A DNA stretch of 64,000 nucleotides from an uncultured Christensenella sp. (GTDB lineage: Bacteria > Bacillota > Clostridia > Christensenellales > Borkfalkiaceae), in contig CAJTNY010000004.1 of the NCBI GenBank assembly GCA_910577875.1, forward strand, positions 1 to 64,000, given 5' to 3'. A program made the translations under genes and the position numbers. Shown piece after piece: positions 37,301-46,412 of the stretch (positions are counted from its first letter, which is position 1; every line of letters begins with the position of its first letter). The notes beneath the pieces are model-generated. The model searched no databases. It saw only the letters and a list, made by a program, of their open reading frames with translations, and was not told the origin of the DNA.

Positions 37301-40300
37301 TCGCCGTGTAAGCCGGCATTTCTTTACCGTCTTTGTCGAGCAATGTCGCCTCGATACGCGCGGTACCGCGCTTTTCGAGCGTTAAAACGTTGCCTTTCTG
37401 GTCTACCGTCGCAACTTCAGTGTTTGAAGATTTCCATTTCAGATTAAGCGAATAAGGGTAATACCAAGGGTCGGTCTTAATTTCGAGTTTTATATTTTTA
37501 CCTGCGTTGACGTCGACCGTGCCGAAAGCTTTGACTAAGTTTTTATCGCTGTTTTCTATTACGTCGAACGAAATCGAAGGCAATGCGAGAGATAAGTCTT
37601 TGTCTACGACTTTGACTGTGACCGTACGGCGTACACCGCTTACGGGATTCGATACCGTCACGGTTGCGGTTCCTTCGGACATTCCGAATATTTCACCGTT
37701 GTTTACTTTAACAACGCGCTGGGGAACCGCGCTCCAAGTAAAGTTGGAAACGTTTGCATTTCCCTCGTAATCGAGAGCGATTTTATAAGTTTCGTTTACT
37801 CCTATCGTTACTTCGGTGGGTCCGTCTATCTCGAACGTATCGGGAAGCGAGGAATTTTTCGAAGACGAGAACGAAATCGAATATACCGAATGATTCAAAG
37901 CATAGTCGTCAAGCTGTACATATAATCTGTTCTGATATTTTTCGTAAAAATCGGTTATTTCTATCGAAACGGTCGTTGTACCGTTCTTGTTCGCGTTATA
38001 AACCGGAGTTATATATTCGGTCGCAAGATAAAGACTTGTGCTGTCAACGGCCTCGCCTGCGGAATATTCTTTGTCCGAATAACAGAGAAGTACCGACTGC
38101 GCATAGTGGTTATCGTAAACGTCAAGATCGAGATAAACTTTCTGTTTTTCCTTGTTGTTTTCTTTGTAATCGTAATATCTGATACGCGAACCGACTAGTA
38201 TCGGAGCTTCGTAATCGACGTAGAAAGTCATAGTAAACTCGTTGTCTTTTTGAACTCCGAGTGTTTCCTCCTCCGCATCGAAATAGAAGTGGAAATTAAG
38301 TCTGTATTTGCCGTTGTTGGAAAGTCCGAGCTCTTCCGGACTGAGTTCGAGTTTTACGTTTGCGGGAACGGTTCCGCCGCCGCCCGCGTACGCTTTTGAA
38401 ATTCTGTAAAGGCGGTCTTTCATAATAAGTTCGCCCGTATTCTCGTCATATAAATCGTATGTGACAAGTTCGGCGTTTCTTAAAAGTCCTGTATAAAGAG
38501 CCTTTATAGAAGTGGTTGTCATATAGTTGTTATTTGCGTCGTCACCGTAATAAACGTTATAGCAAGAAACAGCCGTATGCTCCTCTTCCACGTAAATCTG
38601 GTCAGCGTTTTCGTCTTGAAGATACGTGAAAGCGCCGAGAGGCACTGTATATTCATTATTAAAATAACTTGCGTAAGCCTGCGTTGCCCATACCTGTTCC
38701 TTGGGTCTGGTTTCATCAGTATATGAAGGGTCTTTTTGGAATTCCGCAATCTCGAACGCATTATAGTCGAGCATAGGCGCAGACTTCCAGTCGCCGTAGA
38801 AACCCATAAACGGAAGCGTCAAATCACACTGCACACTCTTATCTTCCGATACGAGCTTGACAAAACCTTCAACGTACATACCGTTTTTAAAAGTATTATC
38901 CAAATATTCTTTTTCTTCCGCCGAAAGAGTGAGTTTAACCTGAATTTTAACCGAACCGCCCGCGTCGACGCTTATAGTATCGTTTTCACTTATCTTTTTG
39001 CCGTCAACCGTCCATTCTGCGGGAATACCGTTGAGATATTTTGCCTTTTCCGCAACGGAGAAACCGTCCGGAGAAAGTTGTTCGGTCATAAATATAGTCT
39101 GCGGTCTGAAATTAAGTTTTTCTGCGCCGAATTCGTTTTTAACATAGAACGATACGTTATATACACCGTTCTTTGCAGGGTCGTCGCCGAGTTCGAACTT
39201 AGGTCTGCCGTCCTCGACATAGAAACGGTCTTTATGCACTCCGCCTATCGTATACTCGGTTTCGGATTCAACGGTATAAAGGTATGCTTTCGTCGAGAAT
39301 ACGTTGTCCAAAGTCGCAAGTCCTGCGCCCTGTTTTCTCGGAGAACAAGCCAGACCTTCCTGGTCGTAAACCGTGATTGCTGTACTCATTATGATTTGAT
39401 TTACACGCTGGTTGAGAAGCTGAGCATTCCAATCGGGGTGTTCTTTTTTAAGCTTACCGCGAAGAAGCGCCGTAAATCCCGCGAGGTTGGGCGTAGCCAT
39501 AGACGTACCGCTCATTTCGTCGTAACCGCCCGAAACAGCAGACGTTATTTCTCCGCCGTGCGCGGTTATCTCGGGTTTTATTTTTAAGTCGGAAGTCGTT
39601 CCCCACGAAGAATAATCGTTCATAAAGGGACCTGCGTTATAACTTCTGTTGATTTCGATTCTGCCCGTTATTAGCTTGCGTCCGTTCTCGTATCTGTTAA
39701 CGAGAGCATTTCCCGCATCGAGCGAAACAGATACCGCAGGAATAGGTTCGTCGAGGTCGCCGAGCGTCATACCTATCGTTCCGGCGACATTGTTATAAAT
39801 TATAGCCGCGTCCGCGCCCATATTTTTTGCAATTTCGACTTTATCTTTAAACGTATTGCCGCCGCGCTTTATAACCGCGATGACTTTTTCACCGTCGTTT
39901 TTATTGGCAATCTCGGCTTTGATAGTCGACGTGTAATCGGCAGTCTGTCCGATATTAGGAATAACTACATATTTGAAAATTTCACTCTGTTTATAAATTT
40001 GAGTGCTTTCATCGTAAAGCATCTGCTTATTGAAATCGAATTTAACAGAGTTTGCGTCGCTCGATTCGGTATAATATATTACCGATTGGTCGTCGGTCCC
40101 GGGATTGGAAAGCATAAACGGAGAAAGCTGACCGTTGATACTCGCAACGGACATTGCACCGTTGAAAGTCGAAGGCGAACCTACCGTACCCGAATCGGGG
40201 TTTGAAGCAAGGTTTGTACCGAAAGCGCTGCCGTAACCAGAGCTGAAATCGTTGCTCGCCGCACACATAAGACTTATGCCGGCTTCTTTGATTGAATCGT

Positions 40301-41573
40301 AAACTTCCGCCAGAGCTATACCTTCGTCGTCACCCTCGATATACAATGTGGAGAAACCCGCCGTCGTTCCGAGGCTCATATTAATTACGTCTACTCCGAG
40401 AGTTACGCAGTCTTCAAGCGCGGAAATAATATCTTCGGACTTCGCGCCTCCGAGCTCGGGGTCATCGAAATTATCGGTGAAAACCTTGCATATTACAAGC
40501 TGGGCGTTAGGAGCCGCACCTTTAAATTCTAAAATATTGCCGAATTCGTCTTTCGCTGTTTCGCCGTTTTTATCCGTGTAAGAATCCGCGTCGCCCGCAA
40601 CAATACCCGCAACGTGAACGCCGTGCTGTGAATATGCAGGGTAAACGTCGGTATCCTTGTCCGCATAGTCGTAAGCAAAAGGCACCTTATCGTTTATAAA
40701 TAAATCGTCTGCGCCTATTGTCTTGCCTTTGCCCGCAGACAGTCTGACAGCCGACAAACTTGCAGTGTTAACGGTGTGTTCGACTTCGTTTTTGGTGATG
40801 CCGAGTTCGCCCGTAGGCATTTTCTGGAAAGCGTCGTGAGTGTAGTCGAGACCCGTGTCAAGCACCGCGACAGTCATACCTTCGCCGTTATACTTATCGA
40901 TATAAGCAGATGTATCGTAAATACCGGTCGCATACACGTTGCTCGGATTCGACTGTCCCAAATCGCTTGCGGTTTTACCGTCGGACGTCGAATCGTTGGT
41001 ATACGCTACCTGCTCTTCGGGATACGCGTATGTTTCCGAAACGGTTGCGTATTTAACGTTGGGAATACTCTTAATTTTAGAAAGATATTTTGTATTGACT
41101 TCTATTGCAACGGCATTGGTAACATTAGTATACTGGTAAACCGTTTTATAATCAACGCCTAACGAAGAAAGAGTGTTCAGGAAATTGTTCTGAGAAGCTT
41201 TTATACCCCTCAGCGCTTTATCTCCCTGATACGACGAAAGATACTGCGCGACGCTTTTGCCTTCGGGCAGGCTGTCGAGAATATTCTCGTCTTTGAGCGT
41301 TACTATTACCGTTCTCGTTTCGTCCTTCACTGTTTTTGCCGCAACGTTTTCAAGTACGTTTGGCGATAGATTTTGAAGGGCGACTTTCGTAAGATCAACC
41401 TTGCCCGTAACGTCCGTGAAATTTACCGTATCGAGTATGCCCGTGTCTTTTTTCTTAACAATATCCGCAAACGCAAGCACACCGCTCGCCGCTAGGGAAA
41501 AAGTCATAATTCCCGTAAGGCAGATGCTTGCCGCGCGTCTTGCTTTCGTTTTTGCCAATGCTTTGAATTTCAT
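34338..41573 (-). CDS. Giant cell-surface subtilisin-like protease (S8) with LRR repeats
   Basis: This 2411-residue protein has a signal peptide, an inhibitor_I9 propeptide (about 85-190), and an S8 catalytic domain with Asp239 (VAVLDTG), His317 (YSQHGVHVAG), Asn441 and Ser691 (MSGTSMATPN). A PA domain (about 540-640) is inserted as in lactocepins and C5a peptidases, followed by Fn3-like domains, two Big_2-type Ig domains (about 1285-1450), a BspA-type LRR_5 array (about 1460-2170), a Big_3-like domain (YKAGEMFDMSGLKIIVNYDD), and a C-terminal anchor: PPKTGCNGC, a membrane segment and KRKR. The start is the ATG at 41573 with GGAGG 5 nt before it; an in-frame TTG overlaps that site. Confidence 0.95.
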   Translation of the reverse strand: MKFKALAKTKARRAASICLTGIMTFSLAASGVLAFADIVKKKDTGILDTVNFTDVTGKVDLTKVALQNLSPNVLENVAAKTVKDETRTVIVTLKDENILDSLPEGKSVAQYLSSYQGDKALRGIKASQNNFLNTLSSLGVDYKTVYQYTNVTNAVAIEVNTKYLSKIKSIPNVKYATVSETYAYPEEQVAYTNDSTSDGKTASDLGQSNPSNVYATGIYDTSAYIDKYNGEGMTVAVLDTGLDYTHDAFQKMPTGELGITKNEVEHTVNTASLSAVRLSAGKGKTIGADDLFINDKVPFAYDYADKDTDVYPAYSQHGVHVAGIVAGDADSYTDKNGETAKDEFGNILEFKGAAPNAQLVICKVFTDNFDDPELGGAKSEDIISALEDCVTLGVDVINMSLGTTAGFSTLYIEGDDEGIALAEVYDSIKEAGISLMCAASNDFSSGYGSAFGTNLASNPDSGTVGSPSTFNGAMSVASINGQLSPFMLSNPGTDDQSVIYYTESSDANSVKFDFNKQMLYDESTQIYKQSEIFKYVVIPNIGQTADYTSTIKAEIANKNDGEKVIAVIKRGGNTFKDKVEIAKNMGADAAIIYNNVAGTIGMTLGDLDEPIPAVSVSLDAGNALVNRYENGRKLITGRIEINRSYNAGPFMNDYSSWGTTSDLKIKPEITAHGGEITSAVSGGYDEMSGTSMATPNLAGFTALLRGKLKKEHPDWNAQLLNQRVNQIIMSTAITVYDQEGLACSPRKQGAGLATLDNVFSTKAYLYTVESETEYTIGGVHKDRFYVEDGRPKFELGDDPAKNGVYNVSFYVKNEFGAEKLNFRPQTIFMTEQLSPDGFSVAEKAKYLNGIPAEWTVDGKKISENDTISVDAGGSVKIQVKLTLSAEEKEYLDNTFKNGMYVEGFVKLVSEDKSVQCDLTLPFMGFYGDWKSAPMLDYNAFEIAEFQKDPSYTDETRPKEQVWATQAYASYFNNEYTVPLGAFTYLQDENADQIYVEEEHTAVSCYNVYYGDDANNNYMTTTSIKALYTGLLRNAELVTYDLYDENTGELIMKDRLYRISKAYAGGGGTVPANVKLELSPEELGLSNNGKYRLNFHFYFDAEEETLGVQKDNEFTMTFYVDYEAPILVGSRIRYYDYKENNKEKQKVYLDLDVYDNHYAQSVLLCYSDKEYSAGEAVDSTSLYLATEYITPVYNANKNGTTTVSIEITDFYEKYQNRLYVQLDDYALNHSVYSISFSSSKNSSLPDTFEIDGPTEVTIGVNETYKIALDYEGNANVSNFTWSAVPQRVVKVNNGEIFGMSEGTATVTVSNPVSGVRRTVTVKVVDKDLSLALPSISFDVIENSDKNLVKAFGTVDVNAGKNIKLEIKTDPWYYPYSLNLKWKSSNTEVATVDQKGNVLTLEKRGTARIEATLLDKDGKEMPAYTASVTLSVQDPFKVSNNTLIEYNGLGGDNGVLEIPDDKNIINIGEKAFEDNNNIRVLIIPETVRQINEKAFLNCKSLEEVYFISREKQEPANSNLSLILSDAFKGCTSLKKFDLTNCKTITVASRAFMNCTALEEVVAMENIGTMNDYAFAGCTSLKTADITGMHNSGYGVFMDCSSLTSIRTAYYSSIGEAIFKGCGALKEAVINSHVVSEEAFAGCVGLRKVTFGVSDGNIRVADEYTVGASAFSGCTSLEEADFNGKKINSLGDSAFAGCTKLSKIDLDAVESFGIKVFENTPINYDGDVYFGAYYNGNVLVQAPSQITSSFAVREGTTEIAPYAFANSRFVSSFMLVLPASVKKIGEYAFARSTVEYIDISESLNEIAAYAFAQSSLKELDVPSSVTQIGVGAFENCAYLASVSFSGTRNQNNYLNLGSSAFKNCKVLESIALPELAADKEGRVLLSDYVFEGGASLKNVDIKNVTIIGASAFEACVSLENIDIKNVTAIGASAFKDCAKLSKVSGLGRVTDIGDYSFKNAALGSADISGLKNLGAFAFYGTNVSSVKIPVSLTVFGGGAFANTKNLKAFEVDAGSTEFFAEDGVLYRIVSGTKDSGTYELCAYPMTKLSALSNGVRTYSVKDGTVSIGAYAFTELVKGAVNEMKLPYSIKTISNGAFYKSGISSYVFESIEAPVLLTDVNAETNAMFEAGYTMLYINFEDEFAKYAPSAIGGGGEISKLKISYPTNGKGYDNYVYSKYFGTKVLLGELMNDTTRELKTLIEGLPSANEVAGWTKLDKTDDNLAYVIEFSEKIKNAHAVYNTIKSEKQLEYLGADNLRKLFDIEKELKSVKTYFGIKINISSLSIAEDSAHRTEYKAGEMFDMSGLKIIVNYDDYSTETADMSQVKLVSGYDVPLAPENIYVQVQYQGKKLQIRIVVTSGDTDIKNEEPPKTGCNGCSSETIIGGAGSAIAALGIVSVIVAVSATVKRKRNTDEN

Positions 41574-41597
41574 TGTGTCCTCCAATTTATAACCGCG

Positions 41598-41625
41598 AAA
41601 AGGGCAACGGATAACTTGCCCTTTT
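41598..41625 (-). terminator. Hairpin between the GLUG lipoprotein and the protease genes
   Basis: A 10-bp stem AAAAGGGCAA / TTGCCCTTTT with an 8-base loop. On the minus strand the GGGCAA/TTGCCC core is followed by only four T, so it probably lets part of the transcripts continue into the protease gene. Confidence 0.55.
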
Positions 41626-41631
41626 TGTATA

Positions 41632-44600
41632 TTAATTTTTCCTGCTGAAAGAATAGTCGCTGCCGTCGTAAGTTACGGTAAGAGTATCGTTCTCCGAATC
41701 GTACGAAAAAGTATAATTCTTTTTTTCATAAACGAACGAGCCTGTCTTCCAACCGTCGTTCAGGGTATATTTAACAGCATCTTTAGCGCCGTTTACAAAG
41801 ACTCTGCCCGAAGTTTCGATGCAATTCTCCGAACCTTTTATATCGTATCTTCCGAGTCCGTCGAATCTTAAAGTATTCAACTCTCCTTCATTGCACGTCC
41901 AGTCACCTTTCAAATCGTCGTACAGACAGAAAATTACGTTGTTTATTAAAATTCCCTGAGCATTGGAATAGAATCTGCCGGTAAGCGTTTTGTTTGTCCT
42001 ATCGTAATTGAGTGTGCCCCATTCCGTATAATAATAGTATAGTTTAACTGTCACGGTTCCGTCGGTTTCGACCGAAGACGAATAGTTTACTTCCAATTCC
42101 GTGCCGATGGCATACTTAACAGTTGCCGTACCGTAACTTTCTAATCCTATGCCGCCGAAAGTAACTTCAATGGGTTCGTTGCGTGAGGAACGTCCAGCAA
42201 AGCTCCAAGTGCCCACGAAACTGTTTTCTTTATAGAAAGTTTCGCCGTTAACAGAAAGGAAATTATCGGCAAACGAAACTTTTATGTCTTTGCCGTCAAT
42301 GGTGAGAATTCCGCCGTTAACGGTATAAGTACCGCTGTCTGAAGAGAACACCACTTCTTCGCCAGTTGCGTCGTAATCGTAACACTTATACGTCCAGCCT
42401 CCGATACCGTCGAAACTGTACTGTTCGTTTATTCCCGCGGAGCTTTCCCAAACGCCTTTAAATTTATCGTATGCGGAAATGTTTATGCCGTTGAACGATG
42501 TTATTACTCCGTTCTCAACTGTACAGGTTCTTTCCGCGCCGGAGGTTCCGTATTTTATTTCGACATCGAAACCCGAAGCATTTTCAGTTACAGTAAACGT
42601 AAAGTTTGTGACTACGCCGTTATTGAGTTTCTCGAAACCTGTTCCGTCTAAATTAAACGTATACTCGTTGTTCTGCGTATCGTAATAAGTGCCGTATTGG
42701 AAGCCATCGTATGTTTTCAGCGCGACAAGCGGCGAATTCTGTTTATAAACCTCGTAATCGTAAATAGACATTACTCCGCCGTTTACGTCAGCTTTGAAAG
42801 TATAGAAATCATATTCCTCGTCCACGAGAATTGCAAGGAAAGTGTTATACAATATAATAAAGTCGTCGTTATATACGTAAGTGGATATTACGTTGAGCGC
42901 TTCGTCGCGGTAATACAGGTATCCGTCTTCGGTAAGCTCTATATAGCCTTCCTTACCCTGCAAATAATAAACTCCCGCAACCGACGCATAATCCGCGTAT
43001 GCAGCGTAAATGGTTATGTCGTCCGTAGGAATAAATCCGAAAGGCACCTTAATCGTAAGTTCTTCGTCGAAATAGTAACCGTAAGTACGGTTTCCCGTTC
43101 CGATAAATTCGGGGATTCCCGAAGGTTTCGTCTGGTCAAACGTCGAAGTATAATACGAGTACCAGTGTCCCATAGAAGCGTAATAGCTGTCAATTTCCCA
43201 AACGTATACCACGTCGTTTCCGATTTTAACTGAAACTTTGAATTTTTTCTCAGTGCTTTCTTTATTGATCTCGGGCAGACCGTCACCGTTGAATTTCCAG
43301 TCCGCAACCGACCAGCCGAGCGTATTTTTAATAAAATCGTCGTTGATTGTCAAATCGTTTCCCTGAGTAAAATAACAATCAAATACAAGAGTACCGACCG
43401 TATAGATAAACTTCGTACCGTCTCCCTCAGTACCTGCGACGATACCTCCGACAGCCTCGTATTTAGGTTGTGTAGCATATGCCCCGGTTGTACCGGTAAA
43501 GAAACAATTCGAAATTACGCTACCGTATTCCGCATATGCCGCTATACCGCCCGCATAAGCATATGAGAAAAATTCGTTGCCGGTAATCTCGGCTACGTTG
43601 TTGTTTGCCTCTATATCGCCCGTAGCGTAACAGTTTTTGATAGAACCGTAAGAACTTACCTGTCCCGCTATGCCGCCCGCGCGCATTACTCCGTATATGT
43701 CGCCCTTAGCATAGCAGTTAAGTATCGAAGCCGTAAGACGTTCCTCGGCAGTAGACAGGAAAGCTGTAATTCCGCCAGCCGCGTATATATTTCCCGAAAG
43801 CGCGCTTATTTCGACGTCGGTATAACAAGATTGTACGGAAGCCGAAAATCTTTCTTCTTCGGTATTAAACGATTCAATCGCTCCGACTATACCGCCGGCA
43901 AAGCTCGTTTCGTCTGAACCCTGTATTTCGATTTTTCCTTCCGCGGAACAGTTCTGGATATTCCCGCCCCTTGCGTAACCAGCAAACGATCCCACGAATA
44001 CATTGTCATCCATACCCTCAATCGTAATTACGAAATCCCTGAGGTTGAGATTATAAATTCCAGCATTGACAGTAAATCCGAAAATTCCCACGTAAGGCAA
44101 TTGGATTTTGCCGAATTCCGACTGCTCTATTAAAGAGTTAGTCATCGTGTAATTTTTTATCGTATGTCCGTTGCCGTCGAAAACGCCCGCGAATAAAGAA
44201 AGCTGTGTAAGAGTGTTGCCTATTACGTACAACTGCTCTCCTTTCATATCGATGTCGTTTTCAAGGCTGTAATATGCAGTCTGGTAAAATCCCGAAGAAT
44301 TATATTCGGCTTCTATAAGGTCTGCCATAACGTAGAGGTCCGCTGCCTCTCTTATACGGAACGGGTCGTCCTGCGTACCCTCGCCGCCGTCTTTTCTGAC
44401 TACAAACGAATTTGCCGAAACGTCGGTAGGCAAACCTTCGACCGTAACCTTAGTATCGCCCGCAACGCCGAAACTGTAAACGCCGTTGGAATCCGCGGCA
44501 ACGACGGACGTATCCGCCATTACCGTATATTTGACGGAATCACCATAATATACGCTGGTGCGGACTTTGAAACTTATTTTTTCACCGGAAGCTACTTCGA

Positions 44601-45054
44601 CGGTTTCGAGCTTATTGCCTTCCGTATCCGTATATTCGATGAAATCGTTAACGTAAACATATTCGTTACCGTCTTCGTCCTTAGCTTTGCATTCCCTGCT
44701 GAACTCGACGGTATAATTGTTCAAATTATACACGCCCGTAATCTCGACGGTTGTATCGCCTTTCATTTTAAAAGTATAAAAACCGTTTGCATCGGGAGAA
44801 ATCGAGTCGCCGTTGACGTTCACGATAGGTTCACCCTCCGCCCCGTCGGCAATTATAAGCTTGAAACTGATTTCAGTTCCTTTAACTACGGATGCCCCGT
44901 TTTTAGCTTCGCTTTCAACGGTTACGCAGCTTTCGTGTATATATGTTAAGGTATAACGTTCTTTTTCATTCTGACAAGCTACAGCCGTCGCTATGCACGC
45001 AAAACAAATAATCGCAAGAACCGCTATTAAAATTTTCTTTAACGATTTTTCCAT
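41632..45054 (-). CDS. Large lipoprotein with GLUG repeats
   Basis: The 1140-residue exported protein has signal peptide MEKSLKKILIAVLAIICFAC and a weak lipobox AVAC (Cys27). Residues about 35-210 are beta domains; about 215-590 is a beta-helix with GLUG-type repeats (GGIVGAIESF, GGITAFLST, GGIAGQVSSYGSIKNCYATG, GGIAAYAEYGSVISNCFFTG). The rest has several similar lipocalin-like units beginning FKGVWES, FVGTWSF and LKGDWTC. GLUG proteins are usually adhesins or parts of surface enzymes; the role here is unknown. The frame extends 28 codons further up, but those codons overlap the promoter; the start at 45054 has AAGGTGA nearby. Confidence 0.85.
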   Translation of the reverse strand: MEKSLKKILIAVLAIICFACIATAVACQNEKERYTLTYIHESCVTVESEAKNGASVVKGTEISFKLIIADGAEGEPIVNVNGDSISPDANGFYTFKMKGDTTVEITGVYNLNNYTVEFSRECKAKDEDGNEYVYVNDFIEYTDTEGNKLETVEVASGEKISFKVRTSVYYGDSVKYTVMADTSVVAADSNGVYSFGVAGDTKVTVEGLPTDVSANSFVVRKDGGEGTQDDPFRIREAADLYVMADLIEAEYNSSGFYQTAYYSLENDIDMKGEQLYVIGNTLTQLSLFAGVFDGNGHTIKNYTMTNSLIEQSEFGKIQLPYVGIFGFTVNAGIYNLNLRDFVITIEGMDDNVFVGSFAGYARGGNIQNCSAEGKIEIQGSDETSFAGGIVGAIESFNTEEERFSASVQSCYTDVEISALSGNIYAAGGITAFLSTAEERLTASILNCYAKGDIYGVMRAGGIAGQVSSYGSIKNCYATGDIEANNNVAEITGNEFFSYAYAGGIAAYAEYGSVISNCFFTGTTGAYATQPKYEAVGGIVAGTEGDGTKFIYTVGTLVFDCYFTQGNDLTINDDFIKNTLGWSVADWKFNGDGLPEINKESTEKKFKVSVKIGNDVVYVWEIDSYYASMGHWYSYYTSTFDQTKPSGIPEFIGTGNRTYGYYFDEELTIKVPFGFIPTDDITIYAAYADYASVAGVYYLQGKEGYIELTEDGYLYYRDEALNVISTYVYNDDFIILYNTFLAILVDEEYDFYTFKADVNGGVMSIYDYEVYKQNSPLVALKTYDGFQYGTYYDTQNNEYTFNLDGTGFEKLNNGVVTNFTFTVTENASGFDVEIKYGTSGAERTCTVENGVITSFNGINISAYDKFKGVWESSAGINEQYSFDGIGGWTYKCYDYDATGEEVVFSSDSGTYTVNGGILTIDGKDIKVSFADNFLSVNGETFYKENSFVGTWSFAGRSSRNEPIEVTFGGIGLESYGTATVKYAIGTELEVNYSSSVETDGTVTVKLYYYYTEWGTLNYDRTNKTLTGRFYSNAQGILINNVIFCLYDDLKGDWTCNEGELNTLRFDGLGRYDIKGSENCIETSGRVFVNGAKDAVKYTLNDGWKTGSFVYEKKNYTFSYDSENDTLTVTYDGSDYSFSRKN

Positions 45055-45109
45055 AAATTTTTCACCTTTTGATGCAGCCCGATAAGAAGGCATTATGTTA
45101 TTCTGTCCT

Positions 45110-45138
45110 ATTATACAATAGACCGAATAAAAATTCAA
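45110..45138 (-). promoter_or_regulatory. Promoter of the protease-opp operon
   Basis: On the minus strand: -35 TTGAAT (45133-45138), 17-bp spacer, -10 TATAAT (45110-45115). The predicted start near 45104 gives a leader of about 50 nt to the GLUG lipoprotein gene. It is the only good promoter I see before the whole 45-24 kb set. The rest of the gap (45139-45409) has an orphan plus-strand hairpin at 45231-45255 (AAGGCAA / TTGCCTT) followed by ATTTTT. Confidence 0.75.
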
Positions 45139-45409
45139 GCAATTTACACTGACTTTTATGTGAAATAATATAACGGATATTTATATTTAACCAAAATCTC
45201 TTTTATATTATCGTTAAATCACTGTTTATTAAGGCAAGCGGGCAGTTTTTGCCTTATTTTTCATAATTTGCGCATTATTTAGTTTTAAATACGTATCGCT
45301 TTTTGGGCTGCATATAAATTTTGAAAATTAATAAATTATACATTTAATATGCATAAAACCGCCTTTTCATTAAGTCACAACAAATCATAGCATCCACGGG
45401 CTCATTTAT

Positions 45410-45438
45410 TTGACATTTTATGCATATATGCGTATAAT
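45410..45438 (+). promoter_or_regulatory. Promoter of the YitT-family gene
   Basis: A consensus promoter: -35 TTGACA (45410-45415), 17-bp spacer, -10 TATAAT (45433-45438). The ATG at 45448 is only 9 bp past the -10, so the transcript would start at or within about 3 nt of the start codon. Confidence 0.85.
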
Positions 45439-45447
45439 AAATTTAAG

Positions 45448-46374
45448 ATGACTAAGGCGAAACTGATAAAATTTTTAATCCGATACACCGTCGTGACACT
45501 CGGATGTATTATATTTTCAATCGGCGTTGCACTTTTCCTCGACACGAATAATATTGCGTCGGGAGGAGTGACGGGTATCGCCATAATAATAAATTACGCG
45601 ATAGAGCAGGCTTTCGGCGGAACCCCTCCGACAATTGTACATACGATACTGAATACCGGAACTCTCATTATCATTATAAATATTCCGTTATTCATACTAG
45701 GCGCGGTATTTTTCGGAAAAAAATTTATTTTTTCAACAATGTATTCGACGATTGTGTCTTCTATGTTAATAGAAATTTGGAATTTTACGATCGTCAAAAA
45801 AATCGTAATAACCAACGACCCTCTCCTTGCGGGGATTTTCGGAGGCGCACTATTCGGACTCGGGCTCGGACTTATTTTCAGAATGGGCAGCACTACGGGC
45901 GGCACGGATATTATCGTTAAAATTCTGAGAAAAAAATTCCGCTATATCAAAACGGGCATAATTTCAATGTGCATAGATATAATAATCATAGGAATTTCGG
46001 CAATAGTTTTTAAAGATTTCGATTTAACGTTGTATACTATAATTTCAATCGTAGTAATGACCGCGGCTTTCGACTGGGTGCTTTACGGCGGAAACTCCGC
46101 TAAACTTGTTTATATTATTACAACGGAAGATAAAGCCGAAGAAATCAGCGAGAAAATTCTAAAAGAGCTCGATGTCGGCGCAACATTCGTCGAAGGTGAA
46201 GGCGCATACACGGGTAAAGACAAACGCATTATACTCTGCGCGATAAAGAGTTTTCTCTATCCCAAACTCAGAGACGTCGTACGCGAGGCGGACCCGAAAG
46301 CGTTTACGATTGTTACATCCGCAAAAGAAATATACGGCGAGGGATATAAAGACCCTCACGACGAAGACCTTTAA
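45448..46374 (+). CDS. YitT family membrane protein (DUF161/DUF2179)
   Basis: This 308-residue protein has five or six membrane helices (residues 1-205; GVALFLDTNNIASGGVTGIAII is the family's opening motif, with GSTTGGTDIIVKIL near residue 150) followed by a cytoplasmic DUF2179 domain (about 210-305, GATFVEGEGAYTGKDKRIILC). The family is widespread in Bacillota, but its transport substrate is not established. The promoter position indicates a leaderless mRNA and there is no Shine-Dalgarno. It ends at a terminator shared with the convergent SGNH hydrolase gene. Confidence 0.93.
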   Translation: MTKAKLIKFLIRYTVVTLGCIIFSIGVALFLDTNNIASGGVTGIAIIINYAIEQAFGGTPPTIVHTILNTGTLIIIINIPLFILGAVFFGKKFIFSTMYSTIVSSMLIEIWNFTIVKKIVITNDPLLAGIFGGALFGLGLGLIFRMGSTTGGTDIIVKILRKKFRYIKTGIISMCIDIIIIGISAIVFKDFDLTLYTIISIVVMTAAFDWVLYGGNSAKLVYIITTEDKAEEISEKILKELDVGATFVEGEGAYTGKDKRIILCAIKSFLYPKLRDVVREADPKAFTIVTSAKEIYGEGYKDPHDEDL

Positions 46375-46377
46375 TTA

Positions 46378-46408
46378 AAACGGCACGGATTTTTTGTCCG
46401 TGCCGTTT
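46378..46408. terminator. Bidirectional terminator between yitT-like and SGNH genes
   Basis: A perfect 12-bp stem AAACGGCACGGA (46378-46389) with its complement (46397-46408), loop of 7 with T6, and T-rich flanks on both sides; it starts 4 bp past the YitT stop and ends 5 bp before the SGNH stop. Confidence 0.88.
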
Positions 46409-46412
46409 ATTT

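Noticed and set aside
38736..39587. Long plus-strand frame of 283 codons opposite the subtilase
   Set aside because: It is the antisense shadow of a well-supported protease gene, with biased composition and no family.
45055..45138. N-terminal extension of the GLUG lipoprotein
   Set aside because: These codons overlap a consensus promoter and would bury the signal peptide.
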